From NCBI GenBank assembly GCA_023653785.1, contig JAMKCH010088190.1, forward strand, positions 85,503 to 149,502: DNA of 64,000 nucleotides, in the 5' to 3' direction. This stretch comes from Ophioderma brevispina. Its lineage: Eukaryota > Echinodermata > Ophiuroidea > Amphilepidida > Ophiodermatidae. The position numbers were made by a program, and so were the translations under genes. The notes under the pieces are model-generated. The model was not told the origin of the DNA. It ran no database searches and saw only the letters and a program-made list of their open reading frames with translations. Shown here piece by piece: positions 11,150-23,049 of this stretch (the stretch's first letter is position 1; every line of letters starts with the position of its first letter).

Positions 11150-11965
11150 TCTTGTAGTGTGAGTCAATCAAATTACTTAGTTGTGAACCAATCCGGATTC
11201 ACTCAGTGTGAACCAAACCCAGTGCACTCATGGAAACCAATCCGGTTCACTAAGATGTGAACCAATCCGATTCACCCATCCGATCCATTTTGATGTGTAT
11301 TGATCTGTTATATTTTTAGATTTGAACCATCCGATTCATCAGATGGGAAAAACTAATCCGATCAAACGCCGCTGTGAAACCAATCTGATTCAACCAATCC
11401 GATCCATTGAGACGTGAAGCAATCTAATCCGAATGTGAACCAATCCGATCCACTTACATGCGAACCAATCATGTGAACCAATCCAATCCAACGCATGTGA
11501 ACCAATCCGATCAATCAGCTATTAATCTGAGTGAAACATCATGTGATCTCATGTGAAACTGATTCGATCCACTCAAATGTGAACCAATCAGTCACCTCAG
11601 ATGTGAACAAATTAAATCCACTCAAATGTGATCCACTCAGATTTGAACCCACCCCATTCATTAGATGTGAACCGATCCGATTCACTCAGTTGTGAGCCAA
11701 TCGATCACTCAGTTGTGAATTTCCGATCACTCAGATTTGAACCCACCCGATTCCTCAGATGTGAACAGAGCCGATCCACTCAGGTGAACCCAATTCGGGC
11801 TCACTCAGATGCAAAACAATCCGATCACTCAGTTGTGAGGGCCAATCGATTGCCTAATGCAGTTGTGAAACTGATCGATCCACTCATGTGAACCAATCGG
11901 CCACTCAGATGTGACCAATTTCCGATTCACTCAGTGAACCAATCCGATCCAGATGTGAACCGTTC
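11150..11965 (+). repeat. minisatellite, about 25-bp unit GTGAACCAATCCGATCCACT
   Basis: Roughly 30 degenerate copies of a unit close to TGTGAACCAATCCGATCCAC plus TCAGA run head to tail for 0.8 kb. Indels and truncated units are frequent, so no long reading frame persists. Repetitive peptides in open frames at 11042-11260 and 11628-11891 are by-products. Confidence 0.95.
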
Positions 11966-11999
11966 AGTGATGGGTAATACTAAAGTAGTGGGAGACACA

Positions 12000-12829
12000 T
12001 GTTTATACCTATGTCGTGTTACATAAAACAAAATGTACAAGCATATGTTCCGAATGCTACATAATAAAGGTCATCTTCTATGTAAAGGGACCTCTTGAAA
12101 TTAGCCTAGCATGAAATTTCTATAAGAGGATCAAAGTCTCAAAGGATTACAAGGGAGGTACAGCTTTATTCCGTTAAAAGAGTATTTACTCTAGTGTAAC
12201 TCTGAATATCTTACACAAAGGTAAGACCAAAAAAGCGGACGGCGCACACATGGATTCTGCAGTGATTTATAGGGAGCGCGAAAGCCGACAACCACGAAAT
12301 TCTAGTTTAATTCGTGTAGGTGGGAGGGTGGAGATAGTTGCTCCCTCTGACTTGAAATATCAAGTCGAACGGCGCTCCAAGGCTCAAAATATCGGGACGA
12401 AATGCGGTGTCGTCCATAGGGGAAAGGGGGAGAGTGCCCTTGAAATTAAAAATTGAGGAAAATCGGGAAATTTGATGAAAGATCAAGGAAAATGGCCACG
12501 TCTTGGACTTATCCTACGATAGTGGACAACATTTCCCTGACAGGCCAAGCCCCCCACCCCGAACCACAAGGGTGCCACGCCACTTGCATTTTTCGCAATT
12601 TTGCGGGATTGCAACAACTTGGCCAAATTTGGGCCAAAGTATGTATAATTGGTCCAATTTTAGTAAGCCTACTTGTTGGGGCAAGGCATGGGGGACGGGC
12701 TTATTTGTACCCATGGGTTCGAGTGCCTTGGGGGTGGTACTGATTGGGGGGGGGGGTGGTGCCTGATCAGTTGCAGCTGCAACGTTTGCCCATGACTCGA
12801 TTTAAGAAATAAAAGGGTGAGTGCAGTAT
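12000..12829. other. no gene supported; open frames without motif
   Basis: Several overlapping 65-96 codon frames (12250-12766) exist on both strands but none has recognisable content. An 11-base G run sits at 12746-12756. Confidence 0.4.
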
Positions 12830-13110
12830 CCTTTATGGGGCAAATAATGGTCCGAGGTCGGGAAAAAATAAATAATGTAAAAAAAAAACCGAAAAAAATA
12901 TTTTATTTTTTTTACAGCCGCGGTACATTATGAGCCCATAAATAATTATACTGCCCAAACCCTTTATTTCTATTACCGAAAACAGCGTGATATAATGAGA
13001 AAATGCATTCGCGGATTTGCCCATTATTGCAGAATAATGGGCCCGTAAAACTGACCAATCAGAATGAAGCATTTTCAATAATGGGCAGACAAGAGGTAAT
13101 AGAAAAGCGT
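12830..13110. repeat. dispersed repeat with AATAATGGGC hairpin
   Basis: Contains GGGCAAATAATGG near 12838, CCTCGGAC-type sequence inverted, and a perfect hairpin GCCCATTATT-gcag-AATAATGGGC at 13019-13042. A related block at 20428-20490 carries AATAATGGG-C-CCCATTATT and GAACCTCGGGCACATTATT, showing a dispersed family. Boundaries are not resolved. Confidence 0.55.
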
Positions 13111-13444
13111 TAAAGGTGCATGCTCTGTGTTTCGTTTTAAACGGGGGAATTAGCCAAAAGGCTGATTTGGTGCTCCTCTCGGAAGACTACGATGTTTTTA
13201 CAAAGAACTGCCATGTGCTAAGTAGCATCATTAATAGAAATCACTTCAATGCAGCAACAAAATATTGTGGCCCGTCCATTAACCCCTTATCATCCTCAGA
13301 AACACCCATGCAGGCTATCATGACCCGACCGATCCATGCTGTTGATGTTTTTAGCCTCGAATTCCACACATTGGCGACCGGGCATATCTGATGAGGTTTA
13401 CGCCTACAGTCAACTCATGCATTGAACTTGCCAAACCGAGGAGT

Positions 13445-13877
13445 GGCATAACCATTTTTTTCGGGGGGGGGCACATATATTTCCAGGGGCAAGCATATAT
13501 TAAAATTTGTTAGTATAGTATAGCATACCTGCCAACATTGGAAAGTCAAAAATCTTACTTAGTGCAGAGTGCACACGACAAGCACCATGGCACTCAACAC
13601 TTGCAAAATGGGGCCCAAGGGTCTGTCTTTGGGCCCTGATGGGGTCCAGGAGCCTGCCTCTGGGTGCCTGAAGGGGCCAGGAGGGGCTGACAAGGGGGCA
13701 AGGACACCAAATTCTAAATTTTCTTTTGACTTTTAGAAATATTTTTCTTTTAAAAAAATTAAAAATCTTATTAGTAAGATTTTCTGCTGTCAAAAATCTT
13801 TGCAGAAATTCACTAATTTTTCAGGGGGAAAGATTCCCCACAGGGGGAAGCTGCCCCCCTCCCGGTTACGCCACTGA
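13445..13877. mobile_element. hAT-like MITE copy interrupted by a second repeat
   Basis: Left end AGTGGCATAACC (13441 onward) and right end GGTTACGCCACTG (to 13877) are the inverted ends seen in the intact copy at 24026-24237. Matching internal blocks are CACATATAT, AGCATATATTAAAATTTGTT, and CACTAATTTTTCAGGGGG. About 270 bp at 13525-13800, starting CATACCTGCCAAC and ending near AAAAATCTTTG, has no counterpart in the other copy and is probably a nested insertion. A minus open frame at 13500-13793 lies in that insert. The left end is imperfect, so its target duplication is not certain. Confidence 0.7.
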
Positions 13878-14109
13878 CCGTGATCTCTTCAGTGTGTAGC
13901 GTGGTGCTATAAGACTTCTTTAGTCCCAGCTCACTTTTGTCAATTTCAAAGGACAGTCTCTTCAAGGGAGATACAAATATTTTTGGTTGGTGATGAAGGA
14001 AAGTCCGGTAAAGCCTATTTTTACCGCTCTTGTGAATAACAGACCTTCTGAAATACGATTTTACACTTAAAATCAAGTATTTTAAGGTTTTAATACTTGC
14101 TGAACACCT

Positions 14110-14330
14110 CAAAATGTAACGCTTTTGTAAACAACTAAATGCTTAATTCCACAAACACTTGAATAAACACAATGATATGTTTAAATTCTAAAAAAATATT
14201 AAGTTTTTAGTCCTTACAATTTTGGTTCTTAAAATTAAACGTGTACATTTTTAGAATTAAACACGTGTTTATTAAAGCAATACATCGTTTACTTTTAAGG
14301 TGTTATGTGTTGTTTTTCAAACCTTTATTT
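14110..14330. repeat. AT-rich repeat with TAAACAC palindromic words
   Basis: Repeated TTAAACACGTGTTTATT, GTTTAAAT and AAACACTTGAATAAACAC words. Similar GTTTAAAC-rich blocks occur near 17073-17280, 23360-23450 and 25150-25390. No termini resolved. Confidence 0.35.
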
Positions 14331-14499
14331 TCCATTACTTTTGCTGTGTGGAAATTTATTTTATACACCAAATCATTCCAAATTTTGTTTTAATTGCGTC
14401 TATATATGTCAACCAAGAATTCCAAATGCAGCTTGAACGTTTTACTAGTAGTAGATTTCAAATTAAGTGAGATTCCTTGCATATTTCTACGATGGGATA

Positions 14500-14700
14500 T
14501 TGATAGGGGTTCAATCCCCGGCCATGCGCTGCGGAGACTAGGCCTTTGTTGCCGTTACAAAACATATTATGTCCATGGTTCAAAGTTACCAGTACAGAAT
14601 CGGCTTACTGGAAGCTACTGGAAACTGATGTATTCAGTTCTACAATGGGAGGACTTATGCCATGGTTGGCCGGGATGTCAAACCCGTTTTGCGCTTAATC
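14500..14700 (+). repeat. possible SINE-like fragment (B-box)
   Basis: GGGGTTCAATCCCC at 14507-14520 fits a Pol III B box with T-arm stem, but no A box or tRNA fold was found upstream. Weak; could be chance. Confidence 0.25.
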
Positions 14701-15392
14701 TTTAATGCACGGTTGACCAGTTTTATGGTCCAATAAAAATTAGTTGTGTTATGTCTGCATGTATAAAGAATGTATTATTTCTCCCAATGCTGTGATGTGG
14801 AATGAACAATTTGCAGGGTCAAAGGTAAGTTATGTTCAAATAAACAACGTCTAATGAATAAATGATGGTGTTTTCACCCGCATGATGCTTTCATTGAAAC
14901 ATCTAAGCTATTTTAGATGTGAAATACTGTATCATTTTAGGGTCATACATTATTTTTTACATTGCATATACATTGTACCAACTTTTTTACCTGTGGCATT
15001 AAATAATTCGTCTTACCTCTCACGGTGAATGGACAGACCGAAAACTTTTAATGAGGTCTCACTTATTTTGAAATCTACCATAACAATAAAACCTTTTGCA
15101 ATATCTGACACGGAGTGTAAATTTTGTGCGGTTTTTTATTCACTATAAGGCGACGGCGCTTTTTTGTCATAAACCCATTGCACGAAAAATGTTTTATAGG
15201 ATTAGTCAAATAGAATAAGAAACTAATAACAATATGGTGTGTAGTAATAATAGGATCACAAGAGCTCTTATATTGGGGATATTTCACAATAATGTTACTT
15301 TTTCAAGGTCGCAGCCACAGTAGGCTCAGGTATACCATCATCTCTTTGTGTTCCAAAACCCCAAACCATACACTCCAGAGTATTAACTTGAT

Positions 15393-15861
15393 CCCGGGGG
15401 GGTACTCAGTGGAAAAAAGTAGGTTATAGTGCAGCCGATATGGGTCGCATGTTCACCCCTTACTATAACAATGGGCGTTGTTTCCACCAGGCTACTATAA
15501 AGATGGGTCCAATTTTTGAGGCATTGCGACTATATAACTGGGTCCATTTTTCAATTTTGGTGGCATTTTACTATGAAAATGTGTCGATTTCCGATTTTTG
15601 CCTAAATTCACAATGAAAATGGTGTTTTCTCCATTTTAGTAAAAAGTTACTATGAAAATGGGCCGATTTTGATAAGATTACTATGAAAGTGGTGCGAAAT
15701 TTTTCAAAGCCAACTATATAATGGGTCGGAAATTTCGGAACCAACTATATAATGGGTCCTATTTTTGTATAATTTTGGTCACTTCACATGGGTCGATTTT
15801 TTAACCCGTGGACGCACACCCGTACCCACTTTTGGTCGAGTACCCCCCCCCCCCTTCCGGG
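15393..15861. mobile_element. CCCGGGGGG-ended MITE, copy 1, with internal ACTATGAAAATGGG array
   Basis: Starts CCCGGGGGGGTACTC and ends GAGTACCCCCC...TTCCGGG, an inverted terminal repeat with a 12-base C run at 15843-15854. The interior has at least eight variants of ACTATRAAAATGGGTC separated by 25-45 bp. No coding capacity. The intact relative at 46120-46570 has the same ends and an 8-bp target duplication; here the flanks do not match cleanly. Confidence 0.8.
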
Positions 15862-15899
15862 CTCTTATGAAAAGATTTTTTTTTTTCTTGAACCCGTTG

Positions 15900-17070
15900 T
15901 TTTTTTTTTTCGAAACTGTCAAAAAAGCGTGTTATAATTTCCACATTTAACTCTCACACATTTGGCAGAATCGATTGTAGGAACTTTAAGTAAGTGTAGC
16001 AAACTAAAATCGCGGGCGGGCTTGTTTAGGCCCCTCCTGAGAATAGTACAGGCTTTAGGGGGTTCTTAAGATGCTCACTTCATCCGGGCTTTGTTGTTTG
16101 TTTTAACAGCACAATTCCCAACATTCAACTGACCCCCCTAAAATTACCCGCCCGGCGATGACCCAGTATAGATTCGTCGAGATGTAATCGCAGTTTGGTT
16201 TTCTAGGTGAGCCTGTTTAAAACGTGTCACCGCTTGTATTTTTGGCCCAAGCCGCTTCGCAGAGTTTTTTCTTTGAACATTCTAGGAATAGCGAGATAAT
16301 TTTTCTAACATCAACACATGTAGTGAGAGCATTAAGTCGGGATGTACCTTTTGATCATTTAGGTGTTTGTTTTAGCCAAGGGCAAATATGGGGGTCAATA
16401 GGGCCAAATAGGGGTAATATTAATGCCCTGCAATTTGTCAGATACAATGTGTGCGACGTGTCCGAAGAATGACCTTCTGGGTGGGATGAGGTATCTATAA
16501 GTGGGCGAGATGCGGCGTGATGGAGGAGAGCTGTGAAACAAGACAAGACATCCGATGGGAAATCGATGTAACTCAGAGAAATTTGTGACCATGAAAATTT
16601 AAGCTAGACAAAGAAAAGATCACATTTTCGCAACATGAAACAATGGCACAGAAGATTAGGAAATACCTTTATTTTAATAGCATCCAGGTGTTTTGTATGT
16701 GAAATTACCATTATTATAAACAAACATACATTGATGCATATAATTTTGATTATCTTAAGTACAAGTGGTAAGTTTCCAATTCAATTACTCAAATTACTTG
16801 ACTAATTAAGGCAATAAAAAAGAATGTCTCAAAAACATTTTGATAAATAAGCTATTTCAGATGGCAAAAAAAGCAATACTCTACCAACACACGCAATACT
16901 TCTTTCATTCCAACTGCGTTTTCCACTCCTTCATCTGCGACACCTACAAACAAAACCCGAAAACGCATTTTCGTTTTTTTTTGCGAATACGTCTAGACCT
17001 ATATGCGGAAAACCTGACTCACTTTATTAGCCGATATGCCGGCGGATTTCACTGAAAAACGCTGTATAAA
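15900..17070. other. nothing recognised
   Basis: No repeat ends or conserved domains seen. The 82-codon frame at 16224-16472 and its antisense frames have no recognisable motif. Confidence 0.4.
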
Positions 17071-17072
17071 AA

Positions 17073-17280
17073 GTTGTTAAAACTTTAAACAACCATGTTT
17101 CAGGTTTCATTTCAATCGTTAACAACCCAGTTTTTTTAAAACTGAGTTGTTTAAATATTCAAACAAACTGTTTAAACCTTTTAAACACACTTTTTCAATA
17201 TTTAAAACAACTCATGTTTAAGTAATCTATAATCAATATTTAAATAACAAAAGAATTTTTAAAAAGTTTTAAACAACTTG
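17073..17280. mobile_element. AT-rich GTTTAAAC MITE-like element
   Basis: AAAGTTGTTAAAACTTTAAAC at the left and AAAAAGTTTTAAACAACTT at the right (from 17262) form inverted ends, with several TTTAAAC words between. About 210 bp, noncoding. Confidence 0.5.
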
Positions 17281-17409
17281 TAAATTTACTTAATCGCTTT
17301 TTTAGAGACATATCCTATATCCCTTTTTTCTTTGCCAATTTGTAATGCCTTAAAAACCCGGTAAGATAATTTCTTGAACTGGAAAAACCCGCCATCCAGG
17401 TGGACCTGT

Positions 17410-18995
17410 AGTCGTTACTCGCCTATTTAGACTTGTTCCACCATTTTTTCAAAAAGCACTAGTCGAAGGCATTTTGAGTAAAAGCAATTGAAACGGTGTT
17501 TCTATACAGAAGTTATGCTGATTCCTCCAAATCTTTCCGGTCCCCAAACAATTTTTGGGGAATGGCTAATTTGCATAAATTCAAAATGGCACGCCATTTT
17601 AATAACATTTTTTGTACATAACGTCAAGATTTAAGGCTTGTAAGACTTCATTCTTATGTCTATACATATGTTTTCAGGGCTCAGAGAACACAACTAGACC
17701 ATCAGTTAACGTATATTATGCCATTCTATTGACAATTGATTTGCAAAAATTTAAAAACGGCGGGCCATTGTTTTTATGCCAATTAACTGTCAACATGACC
17801 TAATTCTATAGATCATACACCATGAGGTGGGAGCAAAGTGTTTTGTACATGCTTGACAAAACTACCAAATATTACACGTTTTCACACTTAAATGAGAGTA
17901 AGTTACTCATTTTTTTTGAGATAGCTATAACACTATATGTTGAAACTTAAAAAATGTAAGGAAGACAATATGCAACATGTATGTGCTATACAGGGGGCAA
18001 AAGTGTCATATATAGGTGGAATGGAAAAGTGAAATTTGATTTGTAAAAAGGACAAAATTTTGTGGCAGTCTAATTTGTACCTTCAATTAACATCATCGCT
18101 TAAACTGTTGTTATAGGTCAAAAATGAATGCCACCATAATAACAAAACAAAGGACTGTTAGTTATTCTTAATACATGGCATGGGTTACAAAGATATTAAA
18201 AAAAAAAAAATAAAATGCCAAAAGGCCCCCGACCGACCCCGAATATCACAAATCCCTAGGACTAGACCGTTAACACATGCCTCATTCGTAGGCACATAGG
18301 CACCACCCTCTATGACCGACTGACTCAAAAATTACGACACTCAAAAAGTAAAAAATAGCCACAATTGAATCTTCTACCATATCACAGCTAGATTTAAATC
18401 CACTTAAATTGGAAATATTAAATAGCCGGAATACTAACTTGGTTCCTGATTACAATAAAAACATTGTAAACATATTTTGAAAAGTTAAAAACGCAACCCT
18501 CGTTTGTATACCCCAATCATGGCGCATGGACCATAACTAATGATCTAATTTAATCCTTGACCCTAAAACATGTATCGACACAAAATGAAGTACAAGCCCT
18601 TTTAAATCTTGTTTATTACAAAAAGGTCAAAATGGCAGCCCATTTTGAACTTTTAGCAAATAATGTTTAATTGCCCTAACCTAATGCTATACCTAATGAT
18701 CTAATTGTATCCTTAACCCTGAAAACATTTGTATAGACACAAGAATGGAAGTCATTACAAACCGTAAATCTTGAGTTATGTACAAAACAAACGTTAAAAT
18801 GGCGGCCATTGAAATTCTGCAAATTAGGCACACTTCCTTCAACATTAGCTATGGGACCGGCAGATTTGAATCAGCATAAAATTTCGATATAGAAACACTG
18901 TTTCAATGCTTTACTCAAAAATGCCTTCGTCTTGCTATAGGAAGCACTTTTTTGAGAAATGGAAACCAGTCTAAATGAGAAACAAACAGCAAAAC
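17410..18995. mobile_element. large inverted-repeat element with subterminal tandem units
   Basis: The segment about 17410-17815 reappears inverted at about 18535-18995: TTTAGACTTG/CCAGTCTAAA, AAAAGCACT/AGTGCTTTT-type, GGAAACACTGTTTCAATGC, and AAATGGCGGCCATT-like blocks. Within each arm a unit of about 155-165 bp containing TAATGATCTAATT and AAAATGGCxGCCATTTT is duplicated. The total of about 1.6 kb has no recognisable transposase. Long inverted arms with subterminal tandem repeats fit a non-autonomous DNA transposon; the superfamily is not assigned. Confidence 0.65.
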
Positions 18996-19360
18996 AAGGA
19001 TTTATTTGGGGTCTAATGAAAGGCGCGATTATATAGTGATTCAAGACAACATTTTAGAGTAATTTTGATACACGTGCCATCTTGCGAAATGTTACTGTGT
19101 TTCACATATATAGGCCTAAAGCACGACTACAATGTCCAACTGGACTGCAGTTTCAACTCAGAAATTAACTACGACACATTCTTGTGAAGCCGGTGTGATC
19201 CCACAGTATTATCGTCCGGCGTACTCAGAGTCCTAGACACGTCAGAAAAAATGGGGATTGAAAAACAAAAATAGGGCAATCGAATTCAGTTGACTCTTCA
19301 CGCAACATTTAGTTTCCACGCTGTATTCCGTTAAAATGTCTATGGAGCCCCGGAATGTGG

Positions 19361-19422
19361 CTCCCGCCGGACTATATCTGCTTTCACCACCGGTCTGTGA
19401 AGCAGATATAGTCCGGTGGGAG
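19361..19422. repeat. strong hairpin, 23-bp stem
   Basis: CTCCCGCCGGACTATATCTG plus CTT (19361-19383) pairs with 19400-19422, leaving a 16-nt loop and one G-T type mismatch. Outside the stem, CTATGGA and TCCATAG also pair after a 14-nt bulge. A TGTCTCCTTTT motif is repeated just downstream. It may be a MITE remnant or an RNA hairpin. Confidence 0.7.
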
Positions 19423-19655
19423 TCCATAGTGTCTCCTTTATTAGTGTCTCTTTTATAAGCAGAGTGTCTCCTTTTAGTAATAAAAAGGAAGACACTGCGG
19501 CACCTGATGAGATTATATATTGAAACTGCAGTTGTGCAAGACAAAAATGCCCGGGTGACTGGCAGGCTCGCTGGGCGAACAGTGAGACGATGATTAGATA
19601 TATAGATAGAGATATTTTCAAGGTTTTATAAAAAATTATAAAAAAAGAAAAATTA

Positions 19656-19710
19656 AATATATAGATATAGATAGATTAGATAATATATATATATATTATA
19701 TAATATTACA
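19656..19710. repeat. AT/ATAG microsatellite
   Basis: Runs of ATAGAT and TATATATA. Confidence 0.8.
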
Positions 19711-19772
19711 GAAAATTGGAGTAGGTGTTTATACACTGTGAATTACTGCCATAACAATATACATATACATAT

Positions 19773-19845
19773 GACGTGGTGGCGCAATGGATTAGAGCCA
19801 TCCGAGATCTAAACGAAGGTTGTGGGTTCGAGTCCATCCACAGCA
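19773..19845 (+). pseudogene. tRNA-Arg(UCU)-like sequence, degenerate or SINE head
   Basis: GGCGCAATGGATTAG (D arm/A box), GATCTAAACGAAGG (anticodon region with TCT) and TTGTGGGTTCGAGTCC (T arm/B box) are in the right order and spacing for tRNA-Arg. Acceptor and T-stem pairing are broken (CCATCCACAGC instead of CCCAC plus a matching acceptor), and an extra base sits in the D arm. Either a decayed tRNA gene or the head of a SINE. Confidence 0.65.
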
Positions 19846-19900
19846 AGTTCAATTGCTTGCGATTACTAATGCAAAAGTCCGCCGTGTCATCAATTCTTCT

Positions 19901-19942
19901 ATATATGATATATATATATATATTATATATATATATAATATG
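19901..19942. repeat. (TA)n microsatellite
   Basis: About 40 bp of TATATA with one ATTAT interruption, largely self-complementary. Confidence 0.9.
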
Positions 19943-19976
19943 AGGCCGATATATTGGGGGGGGATAGTGACATTAA

Positions 19977-20160
19977 CCCTCGTATACAAAGGGGAGGGAG
20001 TTACACCCAGGTACGGCGTTCCTCGGTGCGAAAAAACGTTAAAACTTTCGTAAGTCCCAATAATTATTTCAAATCTTCTGTATATTTGGCGACGAAACAA
20101 ATTGAAGGTAGCACCCTCTCCGGGGTTAGCGTCGAAAGTGATTGGTGGTAGTGGTTCTAC
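19977..20160. mobile_element. family B terminus fragment
   Basis: TTAA (19973-19976) then CCCTCGTATAC and GGGGAGGGAGTTACACCC copy the left end of the element at 10039. The matching right terminus was not found, so it is truncated or rearranged. It is probably linked to the diverged segment at 20560-20900. Confidence 0.6.
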
Positions 20161-20320
20161 TGCCTCTAATATACCCATTATTGAAAATGCAGCATTATGA
20201 TTGTAGTCAGTTTACTGCCTATTAGTCGCACAATAATAGCCGTAATGCATTTTCTTATCATTATTTCATTAATCAGATAACAAAATACACATAAATAAGG
20301 CATAATTAACTTAACCTATA

Positions 20321-20344
20321 CAAACAAACAAACAAACAAACAAA
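20321..20344. repeat. (CAAA)n microsatellite
   Basis: Six uninterrupted CAAA units. Confidence 0.95.
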
Positions 20345-20427
20345 AGAAAATCAAGTTGTTTAGTAATATTAATAGAAAATAAGGTTTTGTAGTATCATTC
20401 TAGGGCTTATAATGTATCATCGGGCGG

Positions 20428-20490
20428 GGAAAAAAATAAAAATAATGGGCCCCATTATTTTTCCGAACCTCGGGCACATTATTCGCCGAT
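20428..20490. repeat. AATAATGGGC dispersed repeat fragment
   Basis: AATAATGGG-C-CCCATTATT hairpin followed by CGAACCTCGGGCACATTATT; same family as 12830-13110. Confidence 0.55.
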
Positions 20491-20559
20491 AAAGGTTATA
20501 CTTGTATTATTAGTGTGCACTTGTTATTAGATTTATTGTTAAATATGTGAACTTTATGC

Positions 20560-20900
20560 TCTCTAAAATTATATGGTTGGATGAAAAACTAGTCATTTTC
20601 CATATCATTTGGCCCAAAACCCGCATGAAATCCCAATATTCCTACTTTTTTTAATGCAAATTTAATTTTTTATTTTATTACTGTGTTCTGTGGAAGTGAC
20701 ACCTTTTGCCAACTTGTGAACTTTGACGTCATTTGTGACGCCATACTAGGTTATGTGGAAAGCAGTAGATAGAAAAACGGTGGGACCAATGCTATCAAAC
20801 GGGGTATTACAACATCGAACTCATTCTATTGCTGTATAATAATGAATTCTCGGGGTTGTTTTAACACCCCACCCATTACTAAACCGTGTGACAAAAATAG
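20560..20900. mobile_element. diverged internal fragment of family B, inverted
   Basis: AACTAGTCATTTTCCATATC and AAACCCGCATGAAATCCC are the inverse of TTTCATGCGGGTTTT and GGGAAATGACTCGTT at 10495-10540. A CRE octamer TGACGTCA is at 20724-20731, and CACCCCACCCATTACTAAACC resembles the inverted subterminal zone. No terminus is recovered on the right. Confidence 0.5.
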
Positions 20901-21635
20901 ACTTGTAAAAAACAATATGCGAAAAGTTTTGATTTTATTTGATGTAACTTTGATATTCTGCAAACTTACATAATTACTAATATATACATCAATTTAAAAA
21001 CTCGCCTGCCTTTCAGAAAAAATTTAATTTTTTTGGGGAAGGTGTTTTGTATAAGAGTTAGTGCCCTATAAATTGTTTAGATTGTTAGATTTTGATAGTA
21101 TCCAGTACCCAATTAATTGTTAATCGTTTCAAGTTTGGTTATATTTGAAGAGGTTAATTACTTTAAAAGATAGGAACTATATGTCATGAGAAATTTAAGA
21201 GAAAAAGAGAAAAATAGACCACTTTTATCTCCTCCAAAACTTGGTATGAAACATTCCAGTACATTTTTTTAAATATTTTATGCAGTTAAATTTTTGAACA
21301 GTTCTAGCCAATATTAATTGTGTATACAACATGCATATATTATTAATTTTATAAACAGCACTACAAATGTTTGTGTTCCTTCTAACGTATTTTACTCGTG
21401 ATTTTATGTTTTTTTCTGCAAAAATGAGTTAAAACATATTGGCGACTAATTAAAGATGATATGTAAGGAGCCACATTTGTAGAGGTTGTAATTTTCTGAT
21501 TCGTTGAGTCATCATGGTCAGTCTGCGCTATATTTGCAACGAACGATATGCAACAGTGAATTTTCCCACTTTACCGCTTATGGAAGTCGTGTGGATGCAA
21601 ACTTTGCATGGTTTGTAGCATAACACAATGCAATA
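20900..21635. other. AT-rich, nothing recognised
   Basis: No repeat boundary or gene could be supported. Confidence 0.4.
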
Positions 21636-21639
21636 GAGA

Positions 21640-21900
21640 TCGTCTGTCGTCGTCGTCTTCTTATCATTAGAACATCGTCATAGTCGTCTTCATCTCATCA
21701 TTAGAATCGGTCATCGTCGTTCTTCATCCTCATCATCATCATCATTCAATAATAAATTTTTTTTCATTCATCATCATCATAATCGATCAGTAGCATCATT
21801 GTCGTCTTCAAGCGCGAGGTCCTTATTCATCGTTATTGCCAACCATCATCACCCGATATTCGTTATTCTTATCATCGTGGCCATCATCAGGGAATCATCA
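21640..21900. repeat. degenerate (ATC/GTC)n microsatellite
   Basis: TCGTCGTCGTC and TCATCATCATC runs with interruptions. Confidence 0.85.
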
Positions 21901-22271
21901 TTTTCAAAATAGAAAAACTCGTAGCTATAGTAATCTCACCATACCAAAATTAGAAATCAAGCGGTTTCATGCGTTCGCATACGTATTCGACTCCTTAGAG
22001 CCACAGCGAATCAAACATTTGGGGTTTGACAAACAATCGAACCAATCAGTGGCCATTTGAATAATGAAAACAGTTGTTTTGCATATTTATACTGTCGTCA
22101 AGTAGTAACCATTCATGTCTTTAACATACCACCACTTAAAAATAGCCATTTCCTTTATTTCAGTTAATTACACGCATTCTAATTAACTCGAACTTTCAAC
22201 GCTGTTTTCCGAACGAGCATTATGATATTCGACACTATTGGTGCAGAACCCACGACGATTATTGTTATAAC

Positions 22272-23044
22272 AATATTATTCCACATTTCATATCATTATA
22301 TTGTCCCTTTGTTGGAATTGCCCACTATATAGCATAAAACAAATAACACATCATACCACAACATATCAGTATCATACTAGGCCATACCGTAATTACATAC
22401 CATCACCAATTTCATATAATATCACATCATACCATATATACCATGCATATAATTCCATATACCCACGAGATATCACAATAGCCATATCACTCATCATTTC
22501 ATATTATAGCTTAAAGATTAGCTGTAACCTTTATTATTTAAATCACTTTGTAGTGAATTAGTTACAAATATGTTACGGTAAGAGATTTATGGTTCCCGTT
22601 CTTGTTAATTCTGAATTCAGGATAGTCACGTCGTAGAAATGGTTTGATTCTCGATTTTGAGGGGTTTTTTTTAAGCATATGCATTTATTCAAATTTACAA
22701 CATATGTTATACATCAAATATTATATCACATTTCATATCATATATTTTTCCATTTTGTTTGACATTTGCACTATATAGCATAAAACAAATTAACACATCA
22801 TACCACAACATATCATGTATCATACTATGCCATACCGTAATTTCATACCATCATCCCATTTCATATAATATCACATCATACCATATCATACCATGCATAT
22901 AATTCCATATCATATCACGAGATATCACATATTATGCCATATCAATCATTACATTTCATATCATAGCTTTCACCTTATTTAAATTCACTTATGAATTACA
23001 ATATGTTACGGTAAGATTTTATGTTCCCATTCTTTGTTAATTCT
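22272..23044 (+). repeat. direct duplication, period about 440 bp
   Basis: 22272-22612 and 22717-23044 align from AATATTATxxCACATTTCAT through ACTATATAGCATAAAACAAA and CATACCGTAAT to ATGTTACGGTAAGA and TTGTTAATTCT. Each copy is itself built of CATATCATAC-like words. The first copy has extra bases; the second keeps more CATATCA units. The 86-codon frame at 22301-22561 is a by-product. Confidence 0.85.
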
Positions 23045-23049
23045 ATGTC

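Noticed and set aside
11042..11891. Repetitive peptides with N-Q-S-D type units
   Set aside because: By-product of the 25-bp minisatellite; indels break any sustained frame.
13500..13793. 97-codon minus frame with Pro-rich middle
   Set aside because: Lies in the repeat inserted into the hAT-like element; no recognised domain.
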